From: RGIG426 sp045639905
GTDB taxonomy: Bacteria > Bacillota > Clostridia > Oscillospirales > Acutalibacteraceae
Length of the DNA stretch: 64,000 bases
Direction of reading: 5' to 3'
Assembly: GCA_045639905.1 (NCBI GenBank)
Contig: JAZUDZ010000026.1
Span: 62,001-126,000, forward strand
The notes under the pieces were generated by a model. The model saw nothing but the letters and a program-made list of their open reading frames with translations. It was not told the origin of the DNA and did not search any database. The translations under genes were made by a program, and so were the position numbers. Below, piece by piece: positions 1-8,380 of this stretch (the stretch's first letter is position 1; the number at the start of each line of letters is the position of its first letter).

Positions 1-96
1 CGGTTTATTGCCAATAAGGCATCGTATAAGTTTAAACAAAAACAAATCACCTCTATTGTTAGTGAGTTTACGAGAATGTTGGAGGAATCAAATTGA
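1..96 (+). CDS. hisG: ATP phosphoribosyltransferase, C-terminal end (partial)
   Basis: The first 31 codons of the window form the end of an open frame that stops at TGA 94-96. The residues (RFIANKASYKFK...) match the C-terminal helix region of short-form HisG, which joins ATP and PRPP in the first step of histidine synthesis. The gene is cut by the window edge. Its stop codon overlaps the TTG start of hisD, which is the position expected for hisG in a Firmicutes his operon. The identification rests on a short stretch plus context. Confidence 0.8.
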   Translation, partial: RFIANKASYKFKQKQITSIVSEFTRMLEESN

Positions 97-1361
97 TTAA
101 GATATTAAAATACGGTGAAATCAGTAATGAGGAAATATTTGCCCGATTTGAGCCTACATCCAGCGTGGAAGGAATTGTATCGGACATTATCGAAAACGTT
201 AAAAATAACGGAGATTTCGCGCTTTTAAACTATACGGAGAAATTTGATGGGGTAAAGCTCAGTTCTCTTCGTGTTACAACTGAAGAGATTCAGGAAGCTC
301 TAACACTTGTCGAGCCTGAATTTCTGGAAATATTAAAAGAAGCCGCTGCCAATATTACCGAGTTTCATAAGAAACAGGTTCCTCCATCTTTTTCTTTTGA
401 AAAAGCAGATGGGGTGGTCATTGGTCAAAAATCGACTCCGGTTGACCGTGCAGGTCTTTATGTTCCCGGTGGTACGGCTGCGTATCCGTCTACGGTTCTT
501 ATGGATTCCATTCCGGCAAAAATTGCCGGTGTTCCTGAAATCGTTATGGTGACACCACCGGCAAAAAACGGGAAAGTAAATCCGAATATACTGGCTGCCG
601 CTTATGTTGCGGGCGTTGATAAGATTTATAAAGTTGGTGGAGCACAGGCAATTGCTGCTTTAGCCTACGGAACTGAGTCAATTCCGAAGGTTGACAAAAT
701 TGTTGGTCCAGGTAATGCATTTGTTGCCGAAGCGAAAAAACAGGTTTACGGTAAGGTTTCCATTGATATGATTGCAGGTCCCAGTGAGATTCTCATTGTG
801 TCTGACGGAAAGTCTTCTCCGCAATGGCTTGCGGCAGATCTATTGTCTCAAGCTGAACATGACAAAATGGCAAGCGCTGTTTTGGTTACCGATTCTATGG
901 ATTTGGCAAAAGCAGTAGCCGAAGAATTGGAAATTCAGATTCCGCTCCTAGAACGTGCCGAAATCGCTCGTTCTTCTGTTGATAATAATGGCAAAATCAT
1001 TGTTGCGGATTCTCTTGATACTGTGATAGAAATTGCGAATGAAATTGCTCCGGAGCATCTTGAACTGTGTGTAGATGATCCTTTTGCATATTTGGATAAA
1101 ATCCGTCATGCCGGCTCTGTTTTTATGGGACGGTATTGTCCCGAAGCTCTTGGCGACTATTTTGCCGGTCCCAACCACACATTACCCACTTCCGGAACGG
1201 CAAAATTCTCCAGTCCGCTTTCTGTCTATGATTTTATCAAAAAGACACAGTTTACCTATTATACGAAAGAGGCTTTGGATAAAGTCAGCTCCAAAGTTGC
1301 TTATTTTGCAGAAAAAGAAGGATTGACCGGCCATTCGAAAAGCGCCACAAGTCGTTCTTAA
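93..1361 (+). CDS. hisD: Histidinol dehydrogenase
   Basis: Zinc enzyme that oxidises histidinol to histidine in two NAD-dependent steps, the last reactions of the pathway. The 422-residue length is normal. Visible family motifs are GPGNAFVAEAK, the GPSEILIV and QAEHD segments, and the C-terminal stretch with GRYCPEALGDYFAGPNH and LPTSGTAKFSSPL. It starts at TTG 93, overlapping the hisG stop (TTGA), with GGAGG just upstream at 81-85; this points to translational coupling. The first his gene complete in the window. Confidence 0.96.
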   Translation: MIKILKYGEISNEEIFARFEPTSSVEGIVSDIIENVKNNGDFALLNYTEKFDGVKLSSLRVTTEEIQEALTLVEPEFLEILKEAAANITEFHKKQVPPSFSFEKADGVVIGQKSTPVDRAGLYVPGGTAAYPSTVLMDSIPAKIAGVPEIVMVTPPAKNGKVNPNILAAAYVAGVDKIYKVGGAQAIAALAYGTESIPKVDKIVGPGNAFVAEAKKQVYGKVSIDMIAGPSEILIVSDGKSSPQWLAADLLSQAEHDKMASAVLVTDSMDLAKAVAEELEIQIPLLERAEIARSSVDNNGKIIVADSLDTVIEIANEIAPEHLELCVDDPFAYLDKIRHAGSVFMGRYCPEALGDYFAGPNHTLPTSGTAKFSSPLSVYDFIKKTQFTYYTKEALDKVSSKVAYFAEKEGLTGHSKSATSRS

Positions 1362-1376
1362 CGGAGGCATCTCATT

Positions 1377-2441
1377 ATGAGTCAGTTTTTTAGTGAAAAG
1401 TATTCCGGTTTAACACCCTATGTTCCGGGTGAGCAACCCCAGGATATGCAATATGTAAAGCTTAACACGAATGAATCACCGTTTCCGCCTTCTCCGATTG
1501 CTCAACGTTTGGCAAGACAAGCGGCGGGGGATTTACAGTTGTATTCTGATCCTGATGTGAAGCAATTGGCCGCAGCCGTGGCGGAATATTATGATGTCAA
1601 AACCAGTGAAATTATGTTTTCCAATGGTTCGGACGATATTTTAAACTTCGCATTTATGGCGTTTTGTGATGACCGGCATCCGGCGGCTTTTGCGGATATT
1701 ACTTACGGATTCTATTCGGTTTTCGCCGAACAAAACCGCGTCCCGTATTCTGTTATTCCGTTGAATGAAGATTTTACACTGGATTATAAGCAATACTGCA
1801 GTATTGATAAAACTATCTTTATAGCTAACCCCAATGCGCCGACCGGTATTGCTTTATCCAGAGATCAGCTGGAAACCATTATTGCTTCAAATCCGAACTC
1901 TGTTATTGTTATTGATGAGGCGTACGTGGATTTCGGTGCAGAGAGTTGCGTTCCGCTGATTCATAAGTATAATAATCTTTTGGTTGTGCAGACATTTTCT
2001 AAATCGCGTTCTTTGGCAGGCGGGCGGCTCGGAATGGCTTTTGCCTGTGAAGAATTGATTCAGGATTTAAATACTCTGCGTTATTCCACAAATCCGTATA
2101 ATGTTAATCGAATGACAATGGCTGCCGGCATTGGTGCCATTACGGATAAACAGTATTTTGATTCGTGTAGAACCACGGTTATGCAGAACCGCAAATATAC
2201 GACGGAAATGCTGGAAAAGATGGGATTTGAGGTTTTACCGTCGTCTTCGAATTTTGTTTTTGCCAAACACCCTTCCATTTCCGGATTGGATTTATATAAA
2301 CAGTTAAAAGCAAGTGGTGTTTTGGTTCGTCATTTTGAAACGGATCGGCTTAAAGATTTCAACCGCATTACAATCGGAAACAAAGAACAGATGGATATCT
2401 TCTTAAATACGGTTAAAACAATACTGGAGGCTGTAAAATGA
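1377..2441 (+). CDS. hisC: Histidinol-phosphate aminotransferase
   Basis: PLP-dependent fold-type I aminotransferase that converts imidazole-acetol phosphate and glutamate to histidinol phosphate. The 354-residue protein shows the NPNAPTG motif (about 151-157), the IDEAYVDF motif (about 179-186) and the PLP-binding lysine in TFSKSRSLAG (about K209), followed by the RLGMAF segment. ATG 1377 follows a good ribosome site (ggagg at about 1363). The last four bases overlap hisB as ATGA. Confidence 0.96.
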   Translation: MSQFFSEKYSGLTPYVPGEQPQDMQYVKLNTNESPFPPSPIAQRLARQAAGDLQLYSDPDVKQLAAAVAEYYDVKTSEIMFSNGSDDILNFAFMAFCDDRHPAAFADITYGFYSVFAEQNRVPYSVIPLNEDFTLDYKQYCSIDKTIFIANPNAPTGIALSRDQLETIIASNPNSVIVIDEAYVDFGAESCVPLIHKYNNLLVVQTFSKSRSLAGGRLGMAFACEELIQDLNTLRYSTNPYNVNRMTMAAGIGAITDKQYFDSCRTTVMQNRKYTTEMLEKMGFEVLPSSSNFVFAKHPSISGLDLYKQLKASGVLVRHFETDRLKDFNRITIGNKEQMDIFLNTVKTILEAVK

Positions 2442-3025
2442 GAGAGGCTACCATTAATCGAAAAACAGCAGAAACGGACATATCGTTATGGATTGACCTT
2501 GATGGGTCCGGTAAAAGTGAAATCGACAGTGGATGTGGTTTCTTGAATCATATGTTAACGCTGTTTGCGTCCCATGGTCGATTTGATTTGAAAGTGACTT
2601 GTAAAGGTGATATTGATGTGGACTATCATCATTCCGTAGAGGATATCGGCATTGCTCTTGGACAAGCTTTTACAAAAGCTCTGGAAGATAAAAAAGGAAT
2701 TCATCGTTATGGTGATACGATACTGGCTATGGATGAGTCGGTCATTTTAACTTCCATTGATTTTTCCGGAAGAACTTTTCTCGGATTTGACCTGCAAATA
2801 CCAACAGAAAAGGTCGGGGATTTCGATACGGAACTTGTTGAAGAGTTTTGGTACGGATTTGTTCGAAAAGCGGAGTGCGCGCTTCATATTCGAAAGATTT
2901 CCGGATCAAATTCCCATCATATTATTGAAGGTGCTTTTAAGTCTGCCGCCCGTAGTTTGCGGGTTGCAGTCAGTATTGATAAAGAATTTTCTAATGAAAT
3001 CCCTTCTACAAAAGGAGTACTCTGA
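2438..3025 (+). CDS. hisB: Imidazoleglycerol-phosphate dehydratase
   Basis: Mn-dependent dehydratase making imidazole-acetol phosphate. This is the 195-residue monofunctional form, without the histidinol phosphatase domain of the enterobacterial HisB. Signature segments are SGCGFLNHMLTLFASH, the DYHHSVEDIGIALG metal site and SNSHHIIEGAFKSAARSLR near the C-terminus. It overlaps hisC by four bases at its start and hisH by one base at its end. No histidinol-phosphate phosphatase gene is visible in the window. Confidence 0.97.
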   Translation: MREATINRKTAETDISLWIDLDGSGKSEIDSGCGFLNHMLTLFASHGRFDLKVTCKGDIDVDYHHSVEDIGIALGQAFTKALEDKKGIHRYGDTILAMDESVILTSIDFSGRTFLGFDLQIPTEKVGDFDTELVEEFWYGFVRKAECALHIRKISGSNSHHIIEGAFKSAARSLRVAVSIDKEFSNEIPSTKGVL

Positions 3026-3636
3026 TGATTGCCATTGTTGATTACGGTGTCGGAAATTTGTTTTCTTTAAAAAGTTCTTTTGCAGCAATCGGAGAAGAAG
3101 CAACCGTTACATCTGATCCGATTATTTTAGAGGAGGCAGACAAAATTATTCTCCCTGGCGTCGGTGCTTTTGAAGATGCAATTGCAAAATTAAGAGAAAC
3201 CGGACTTGATGTTGTATTAAAGAATTTGACGGAAAATGGGAAACCGCTTCTTGGTATTTGTCTTGGAATGCAGTTGCTTTTTGACAAAAGCTATGAATAT
3301 GGTGAACATACGGGTTTGGGATTCATTCCGGGTTCAATTCGCCCGTTGTCGGAACATATTTCACCTGACCTTAAAATCCCTCACATGGGATGGAATCCCT
3401 TACATTTTACAAAACCGCATCCTTTGTTTTCGCAAATAGAGGAAGGTGACTCCGTATATTTTGTTCATTCCTTTTATGCTACGGATTGCTTGGAAAATAC
3501 GATAGCAACAGCTGAGTATGGAACGGTTGTTACGGCAGCAGTTGCCAAAGGCAATATAATGGGATGTCAGTTCCATCCGGAGAAAAGCGGTAATGTCGGA
3601 TTGAAAATTTTGAAAGCATTTTGTACGATGAGGTAA
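3025..3636 (+). CDS. hisH: Imidazole glycerol phosphate synthase, glutaminase subunit
   Basis: Class I glutamine amidotransferase that supplies ammonia to HisF. The nucleophile lies in LLGICLGMQLLF (C79), and the partner His/Glu pair in GCQFHPEKSG near residue 186. An oxyanion/interface segment, LPGVGAF, lies at about 43-49. The 203-residue length is typical. It starts within the hisB stop codon and ends seven bases before hisA. HisF is two genes further on, so both subunits come from one transcript. Confidence 0.96.
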   Translation: MIAIVDYGVGNLFSLKSSFAAIGEEATVTSDPIILEEADKIILPGVGAFEDAIAKLRETGLDVVLKNLTENGKPLLGICLGMQLLFDKSYEYGEHTGLGFIPGSIRPLSEHISPDLKIPHMGWNPLHFTKPHPLFSQIEEGDSVYFVHSFYATDCLENTIATAEYGTVVTAAVAKGNIMGCQFHPEKSGNVGLKILKAFCTMR

Positions 3637-3642
3637 AGTTTC

Positions 3643-4356
3643 ATGATCATTTTTCCTGCAATTGATTTATATGAAGGTCAGGCAGTCCGCCTGTTCAAAG
3701 GGGATTACGCTCAAAAAACAGTGTATAGTGATTCACCTTTACAAGTGGCTGAAGACTTTGCAAGACAAGGGGCAAGCCATATTCATTTGGTTGATTTAGA
3801 GGGGGCCAAAACCGGTGAAACGCCCAATCTCAAACTGATTTGCGCGATTAAAGAAGGTTCTGGTTTGTTTTGCGAAATCGGTGGCGGTATTCGTTCCATG
3901 GATGTTATCAATCGATATGTTTCTGCGGGCTTAGACCGAGTGATTTTAGGAACAGCAGCCGTTAAAGATGAAGAATTTTTGAAATCTGCCGTTTCCAATT
4001 TTGGGGATAAAATAGCGGTCGGAATCGATATTAAAGATGGGTATGTTGCCATAAAAGGATGGACCGAAAGTTCCGGTTATGATACCAATACATTTTGTGA
4101 AAAAATGCAGTCAATTGGTGTTAAAACAATGATTTGTACGGATATTTCCAAAGACGGTGCCATGCAAGGGACTAATAGGGAATTGTATAAGGAATTGTCT
4201 CAAAAGTATTCTATGCAGATTGTTGCTTCAGGCGGCGTTTCAACGCTTGAAGACATTCAGGCTCTTCGTGCTATGGATTTGTATGGGGCCATTATCGGAA
4301 AAGCCTATTATATTGGAGCCATTGACTTAGGACAGGCAATCGAGGTGGCAAAATGA
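3643..4356 (+). CDS. hisA: ProFAR isomerase (HisA)
   Basis: TIM-barrel isomerase that opens the ribosyl ring of ProFAR to give PRFAR. The 237-residue protein begins IIFPAIDLYEGQAVRL with the catalytic Asp at residue 8. It carries the two phosphate-binding loops IGGGIRS and ASGGVST, and the second catalytic Asp in MICTDISKDGAMQG. Together with HisF it forms the usual pair of related half-barrel proteins. Its end overlaps hisF by four bases (ATGA). Confidence 0.96.
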   Translation: MIIFPAIDLYEGQAVRLFKGDYAQKTVYSDSPLQVAEDFARQGASHIHLVDLEGAKTGETPNLKLICAIKEGSGLFCEIGGGIRSMDVINRYVSAGLDRVILGTAAVKDEEFLKSAVSNFGDKIAVGIDIKDGYVAIKGWTESSGYDTNTFCEKMQSIGVKTMICTDISKDGAMQGTNRELYKELSQKYSMQIVASGGVSTLEDIQALRAMDLYGAIIGKAYYIGAIDLGQAIEVAK

Positions 4357-5111
4357 TTTCAAAACGTATTATTCCTTGTTTAGATGTTCGTGATGGTCGT
4401 GTTGTGAAAGGAACAAACTTTGAAGGCCTCCGTGATGTTTCTTCTCCTGTTGAACTGGCAAAGTTTTACAGTGAGTGTGGCGCTGATGAATTGGTTTTTT
4501 ACGATATTACGGCTTCTTCCGATGGAAGAAAACTGTTTACGGATATTTTGTGTGAAACGGCGCAAAACGTTTTTATTCCTCTTACTGTTGGCGGTGGTAT
4601 TAATACGGTTGAAGACTTTGACCGTGTTTTAAAATGTGGCGCTGATAAAGTCAGTGTGAATTCAGGCGCAATTCGAAACCCGAATCTTATAGCCGAGGCT
4701 GCTCAAATTTACGGTGATCAGTGCGTAGTGTTATCGGTGGATATAAAACGAGTTGATGGCATATTTCGTGTGTTTGCTAAAGGCGGTCGTGAAAACACCG
4801 GTATGGAGGCAATTGATTGGATAAAACGCGGTGTTTCAAACGGAGCCGGGGAAATTGTGGTAAACTCAATTGATACCGATGGCGTGAAACAAGGTTTTGA
4901 TTTGGAAATGCTGGATGCGGTTTGCAATGCTGTTTCTGTTCCTGTTATTGCTTCCGGCGGTGCTGGAAATATCAATCACTTTATTCAGTTGTTTAAGACT
5001 CTTCCGAAGGTAGATGCGGGACTTGCTGCTTCTATTTTCCATTTCGGGGAAGTGAAAATTGCTGATTTAAAAGCGGAAATGAATCGGAATCAAATACCGA
5101 CAAGATTATAA
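4353..5111 (+). CDS. hisF: Imidazole glycerol phosphate synthase, cyclase subunit
   Basis: TIM-barrel synthase that uses ammonia from HisH and PRFAR to make imidazole-glycerol phosphate and AICAR. The catalytic residues are visible: Asp11 in IPCLDVRDGRVVKG and the Asp in VLSVDIKR (about 130). Phosphate loops TVGGGIN and ASGGAGN are present. At 252 residues it is the usual length. Start overlaps the hisA stop. Confidence 0.97.
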   Translation: MISKRIIPCLDVRDGRVVKGTNFEGLRDVSSPVELAKFYSECGADELVFYDITASSDGRKLFTDILCETAQNVFIPLTVGGGINTVEDFDRVLKCGADKVSVNSGAIRNPNLIAEAAQIYGDQCVVLSVDIKRVDGIFRVFAKGGRENTGMEAIDWIKRGVSNGAGEIVVNSIDTDGVKQGFDLEMLDAVCNAVSVPVIASGGAGNINHFIQLFKTLPKVDAGLAASIFHFGEVKIADLKAEMNRNQIPTRL

Positions 5112-5123
5112 AGGAGAAAAATT

Positions 5124-5771
5124 ATGGTTGATGTAACTGAACTTAAATTTGATGAAAAAGGGTTAATTCCTGCAATTGTGGTCGATGCGGTTACAAAACA
5201 GGTTTTAACACTTGCTTATATGAATAAGGAAAGCTTGGCAATTTCAATGAAAAAAGGACTAACTTGCTTTTTCAGCCGTTCTCGTCAAGAGTTATGGCTG
5301 AAAGGGGAAACCAGTGGCAACTATCAGCACATTGTTTCCATTACAGCTGATTGTGATAAGGATGCTTTGGTTGTTTTAGTCGAACCCGACGGACCCGCTT
5401 GCCATTTGGGAACGACATCCTGCTTTGAAAATAAAGTATTTGAAAGTGATGAACTTTCCGAGTTTTCTTTGCAGGGTCTTATGAATTTGATTGAAGGCCG
5501 AAAAACAGATAAAAAGGAAGGGTCTTATACAACCTATCTGTTTGACAAGGGACTGGATAAAATTCTTAAGAAGGTTGGCGAAGAAAGTACAGAAGTGATT
5601 ATTGCCGCAAAAGCCGAAGACAAAAAAGAGACTATTTATGAAATATCAGACTTGGCTTATCATGTAATGGTATTAATGATTGAAGCCGGTATTTCCTTAG
5701 AAGATATTCATAAAGAACTGGCTTCTCGCCATGTGATTGATAAAAAAGTAAAACAAGAAAAAATGACCTGA
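5124..5771 (+). CDS. hisIE: Bifunctional PRA-CH hydrolase / PR-ATP pyrophosphatase
   Basis: Fusion enzyme for steps 2 and 3 of histidine synthesis. The N-terminal HisI half (about 1-115) has SRSRQELWLKGETSGN and the zinc/metal segment ADCDKDALVVLVEPDGPACH. The C-terminal HisE half (about 120-215) shows GSYTTYLFDKGLDKILKKVGEE and EVIIAAKA, typical of the all-alpha pyrophosphohydrolase. Start ATG 5124 has a strong ribosome site (aaggag). It is the last his gene; the next gene, malic enzyme, follows after about 15 bases. Confidence 0.95.
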   Translation: MVDVTELKFDEKGLIPAIVVDAVTKQVLTLAYMNKESLAISMKKGLTCFFSRSRQELWLKGETSGNYQHIVSITADCDKDALVVLVEPDGPACHLGTTSCFENKVFESDELSEFSLQGLMNLIEGRKTDKKEGSYTTYLFDKGLDKILKKVGEESTEVIIAAKAEDKKETIYEISDLAYHVMVLMIEAGISLEDIHKELASRHVIDKKVKQEKMT

Positions 5772-5786
5772 TAAGGTGTGAACACT

Positions 5787-6959
5787 ATGGATTATAATCA
5801 GGAAGCGTTAAAGCTTCATAAAGAATGCCAAGGAAAACTGAATATAGTCAGTTCGGTATCCATAATAAACAAAGATGATTTATCTACGGCATATACGCCG
5901 GGGGTTGCAGAGCCTTGCAGACAAATATCCGCCAATCCTGACGATGTGTACACATATACGATTAAAGGAAGAACGGTGGCGGTTATTTCTAACGGAACAG
6001 CCGTTTTGGGTCTTGGAAATATCGGCCCGGAAGCGGGATTACCCGTTATGGAAGGAAAATGTGTCCTTTTTAAAGAATTTGCCGGAATTGATGCTGTTCC
6101 GCTTTGTATTAAAGCGGATTCAGCTTCTGAAGTGATTGCCTTCTGTAAAGCTGTTTCTCCCACGTTTGGGGGTATCAACTTAGAAGATATCAAAAGTCCG
6201 GAATGTTTTGAAATTGAAGAAACTCTACGAAAAGAGCTTAGTATTCCTGTTTTTCATGACGACCAGCATGGGACGGCTGTTGTAGTGACTTCTGCATTGA
6301 TTAACGCTTTACGAGTTGTTAATAAGTCGTTCGATTCCATTCGTGTGGTTATAAATGGTCCAGGAGCCGCCGGTACGGCTATTTTAAAAATGTTAATGGC
6401 GGCAGGTGTTTCGGATATTGTTGCTGTTGACGAGTTTGGTTGTTTGGTTGAAGGCTGCGAGAGAAATGAATCTCATAAGCGGTGGATTGCCAAAGTGACC
6501 AACCCTCGGAAAATTACAGGAACTCTCCAGGATGCTATTCAAGACGCCGATGTTTTTATTGGTGTATCCAAGCCCGGTTGTTTAACCGAAGACATGATTC
6601 GACAAATGAATAGTAATCCAATTGTTTTTGCCATGGCCAACCCTAATCCGGAAATTATGCCGGATGAAGCAAAAGCTGCCGGGGCAAAGGTTGTTGCGAC
6701 GGGACGTAGCGATTTCCCGAATCAGGTGAATAACGTACTTGGTTTTCCCGGTATTTTCAAAGGTGCTCTTTCCGTTCGCGCCAAAGATATTAATGATGAA
6801 ATGAAATTGGCTGCGGCATATGCATTAGCCGATTTGATTAGTAGTGACGAACTCAATGAAGATTATGTAATTGCCTCTCCATTTGACAAACGTGTTGTGG
6901 ATCAGGTTTCGAAAGCAGTTGCAAATGCTGCAATTAAGACGGGAGTTGCCGGGGGATGA
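5787..6959 (+). CDS. NAD(P)-dependent malic enzyme
   Basis: Oxidative decarboxylation of malate to pyruvate and CO2. The 390-residue bacterial short form shows TPGVAEPCR, the catalytic lysine region VLFKEFAGIDAVPL, the metal/substrate motif FHDDQHGTAVV and the Rossmann motif GPGAAGTAI. A GTG at 5778 is also in frame, but AAGG at 5773-5776 lies about 10 bases before ATG 5787 and only one base before the GTG, so ATG is preferred. It follows the his operon without a visible terminator and overlaps the fumarase alpha gene by four bases. Confidence 0.93.
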   Translation: MDYNQEALKLHKECQGKLNIVSSVSIINKDDLSTAYTPGVAEPCRQISANPDDVYTYTIKGRTVAVISNGTAVLGLGNIGPEAGLPVMEGKCVLFKEFAGIDAVPLCIKADSASEVIAFCKAVSPTFGGINLEDIKSPECFEIEETLRKELSIPVFHDDQHGTAVVVTSALINALRVVNKSFDSIRVVINGPGAAGTAILKMLMAAGVSDIVAVDEFGCLVEGCERNESHKRWIAKVTNPRKITGTLQDAIQDADVFIGVSKPGCLTEDMIRQMNSNPIVFAMANPNPEIMPDEAKAAGAKVVATGRSDFPNQVNNVLGFPGIFKGALSVRAKDINDEMKLAAAYALADLISSDELNEDYVIASPFDKRVVDQVSKAVANAAIKTGVAGG

Positions 6960-7795
6960 AAGAGATTTCAGCCAAAACAATCGAAGATGCCGTGAAGAGA
7001 TTATGCATCGATGCGAACTTGTATTTACCGAAAGATGTCGAGAAGGCATTAAACGATGCTTATCTTTCTGAAACATTTCCTCCGGCCAAACAGACGTTAT
7101 CGATTTTAATGGATAACCTTACACGTGCCGCTGAGCTTCGCATTCCTATTTGTCAGGATACAGGTTCGACTTGTGTGTTTGTTGAACTTGGTACGGACGT
7201 TCATATTATCGGTGATTTTGAAGAAGCTATTCAAGAGGGGGTTCGGCAAGGATATTCCGAAGGATTTTTGCGGAAAAGTATTGCTTCTGATCCCATAAAA
7301 CGAGGAAATACAGGTGATAATACGCCTGCATTTATTACCGTACAAGTGGTTCCCGGGAATACAATGACGATTACAGTTGCCCCTAAAGGATGTGGCAGCG
7401 AAAATATGAGTCGTTTGAAAATGCTGAAGCCGTCTGACGGCTTGGAGGGAATCAAGGAATTTGTTATGGATACGGTAAAAATAGCAGGTTCCAACCCGTG
7501 CCCACCCATTATCTTAGGTGTTGGTATTGGCGGTACTTTTGACAAAGTAGCTTATCTTGCGAAAAAAGCTCTTTTAAGGCCTTTGAATTTACCAAATAAG
7601 AATTCGTTCTATGCTGACATAGAAAAGGATCTTTTAAGCGAAATAAACAAACTTGGAATTGGTCCGCAGGGATTTGGAGGTAAAACAACTTGTTTAGGTG
7701 TTTCAATTGAGCAAATGCCGACGCACATTGCAGGACTCCCAGTTGCCGTGAATGTCAGCTGCCATGTTACGAGAAGAGCTTCTTGTGTTCTTTGA
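6956..7795 (+). CDS. Class I fumarate hydratase, alpha (N-terminal) subunit
   Basis: Subunit of an oxygen-sensitive [4Fe-4S] fumarase or the related L(+)-tartrate dehydratase. The 279-residue chain has the three expected cysteine contexts: ICQDTGSTCVF, APKGCGSENMSRL and NPCPPIILGVGIGG. Coupled by ATGA to malic enzyme and followed 11 bases later by the beta subunit. With malic enzyme it links fumarate, malate and pyruvate. Tartrate dehydratase is the alternative; the malic enzyme partner makes fumarase more likely. Confidence 0.92.
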   Translation: MKEISAKTIEDAVKRLCIDANLYLPKDVEKALNDAYLSETFPPAKQTLSILMDNLTRAAELRIPICQDTGSTCVFVELGTDVHIIGDFEEAIQEGVRQGYSEGFLRKSIASDPIKRGNTGDNTPAFITVQVVPGNTMTITVAPKGCGSENMSRLKMLKPSDGLEGIKEFVMDTVKIAGSNPCPPIILGVGIGGTFDKVAYLAKKALLRPLNLPNKNSFYADIEKDLLSEINKLGIGPQGFGGKTTCLGVSIEQMPTHIAGLPVAVNVSCHVTRRASCVL

Positions 7796-7806
7796 GGTGA
7801 TATATT

Positions 7807-8367
7807 ATGACCTATTCCGTAAAAATCCCGGAGTCTATTTCCGAAATTGAAAAATTCCGTGCCGGTGACCTTATATATTTATCCGGAATCATTTATACCG
7901 GACGTGATCAAGCGCATAAACGAATAACGGAATATATTTCCGAAAATCGTGTGTTACCGTTTTCTTTAGAAAACAGTGCCATATTCTATGTTGGGCCTAC
8001 TCCCGAAAAAGATGGTATGGTTATTGGGTCTGCCGGACCGACAACCAGTGTACGTATGGATTCCTATAGTCCGATTTTGCTTGATCATGGAAACAAAATT
8101 ATGATTGGGAAAGGCAATCGAAGTGAAAATGTCATTCAGTCGATTGTCAAAAATCATGCCGTATATCTAGCGGCTATCGGTGGTGCCGGTGCCTATTTGT
8201 CTTCGTGTGTAAAATCCAGTAAGGTGATTGCATGGCCGGAACTTGGCTGCGAGGCTGTTCGTGAACTCCTGGTTGAAAATATGCCGCTTACAGTTGCAAT
8301 TGACAGCCTGGGTCAAAATCTTTATGATATAGGTGTTGAAACCTATTTACATTCAGTGAATCTTTAA
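7807..8367 (+). CDS. Class I fumarate hydratase, beta (C-terminal) subunit
   Basis: Second subunit of the split iron-sulfur fumarase. The 186-residue protein has YTGRDQAHKR, YVGPTPEKDG, the SAGPTTSVRMD substrate loop and a GKGNRSE segment, matching the C-terminal domain of class I fumarases. Start ATG 7807 with GAGGTGA just upstream. Ends with TAA immediately followed by the GGAG ribosome site for the next gene. Confidence 0.92.
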   Translation: MTYSVKIPESISEIEKFRAGDLIYLSGIIYTGRDQAHKRITEYISENRVLPFSLENSAIFYVGPTPEKDGMVIGSAGPTTSVRMDSYSPILLDHGNKIMIGKGNRSENVIQSIVKNHAVYLAAIGGAGAYLSSCVKSSKVIAWPELGCEAVRELLVENMPLTVAIDSLGQNLYDIGVETYLHSVNL

Positions 8368-8380
8368 GGAGTGAATTTCC

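Noticed and set aside
5778..5786. GTG 5778 as malic enzyme start
   Set aside because: The AAGG site is only one base upstream; spacing fits ATG 5787 better.
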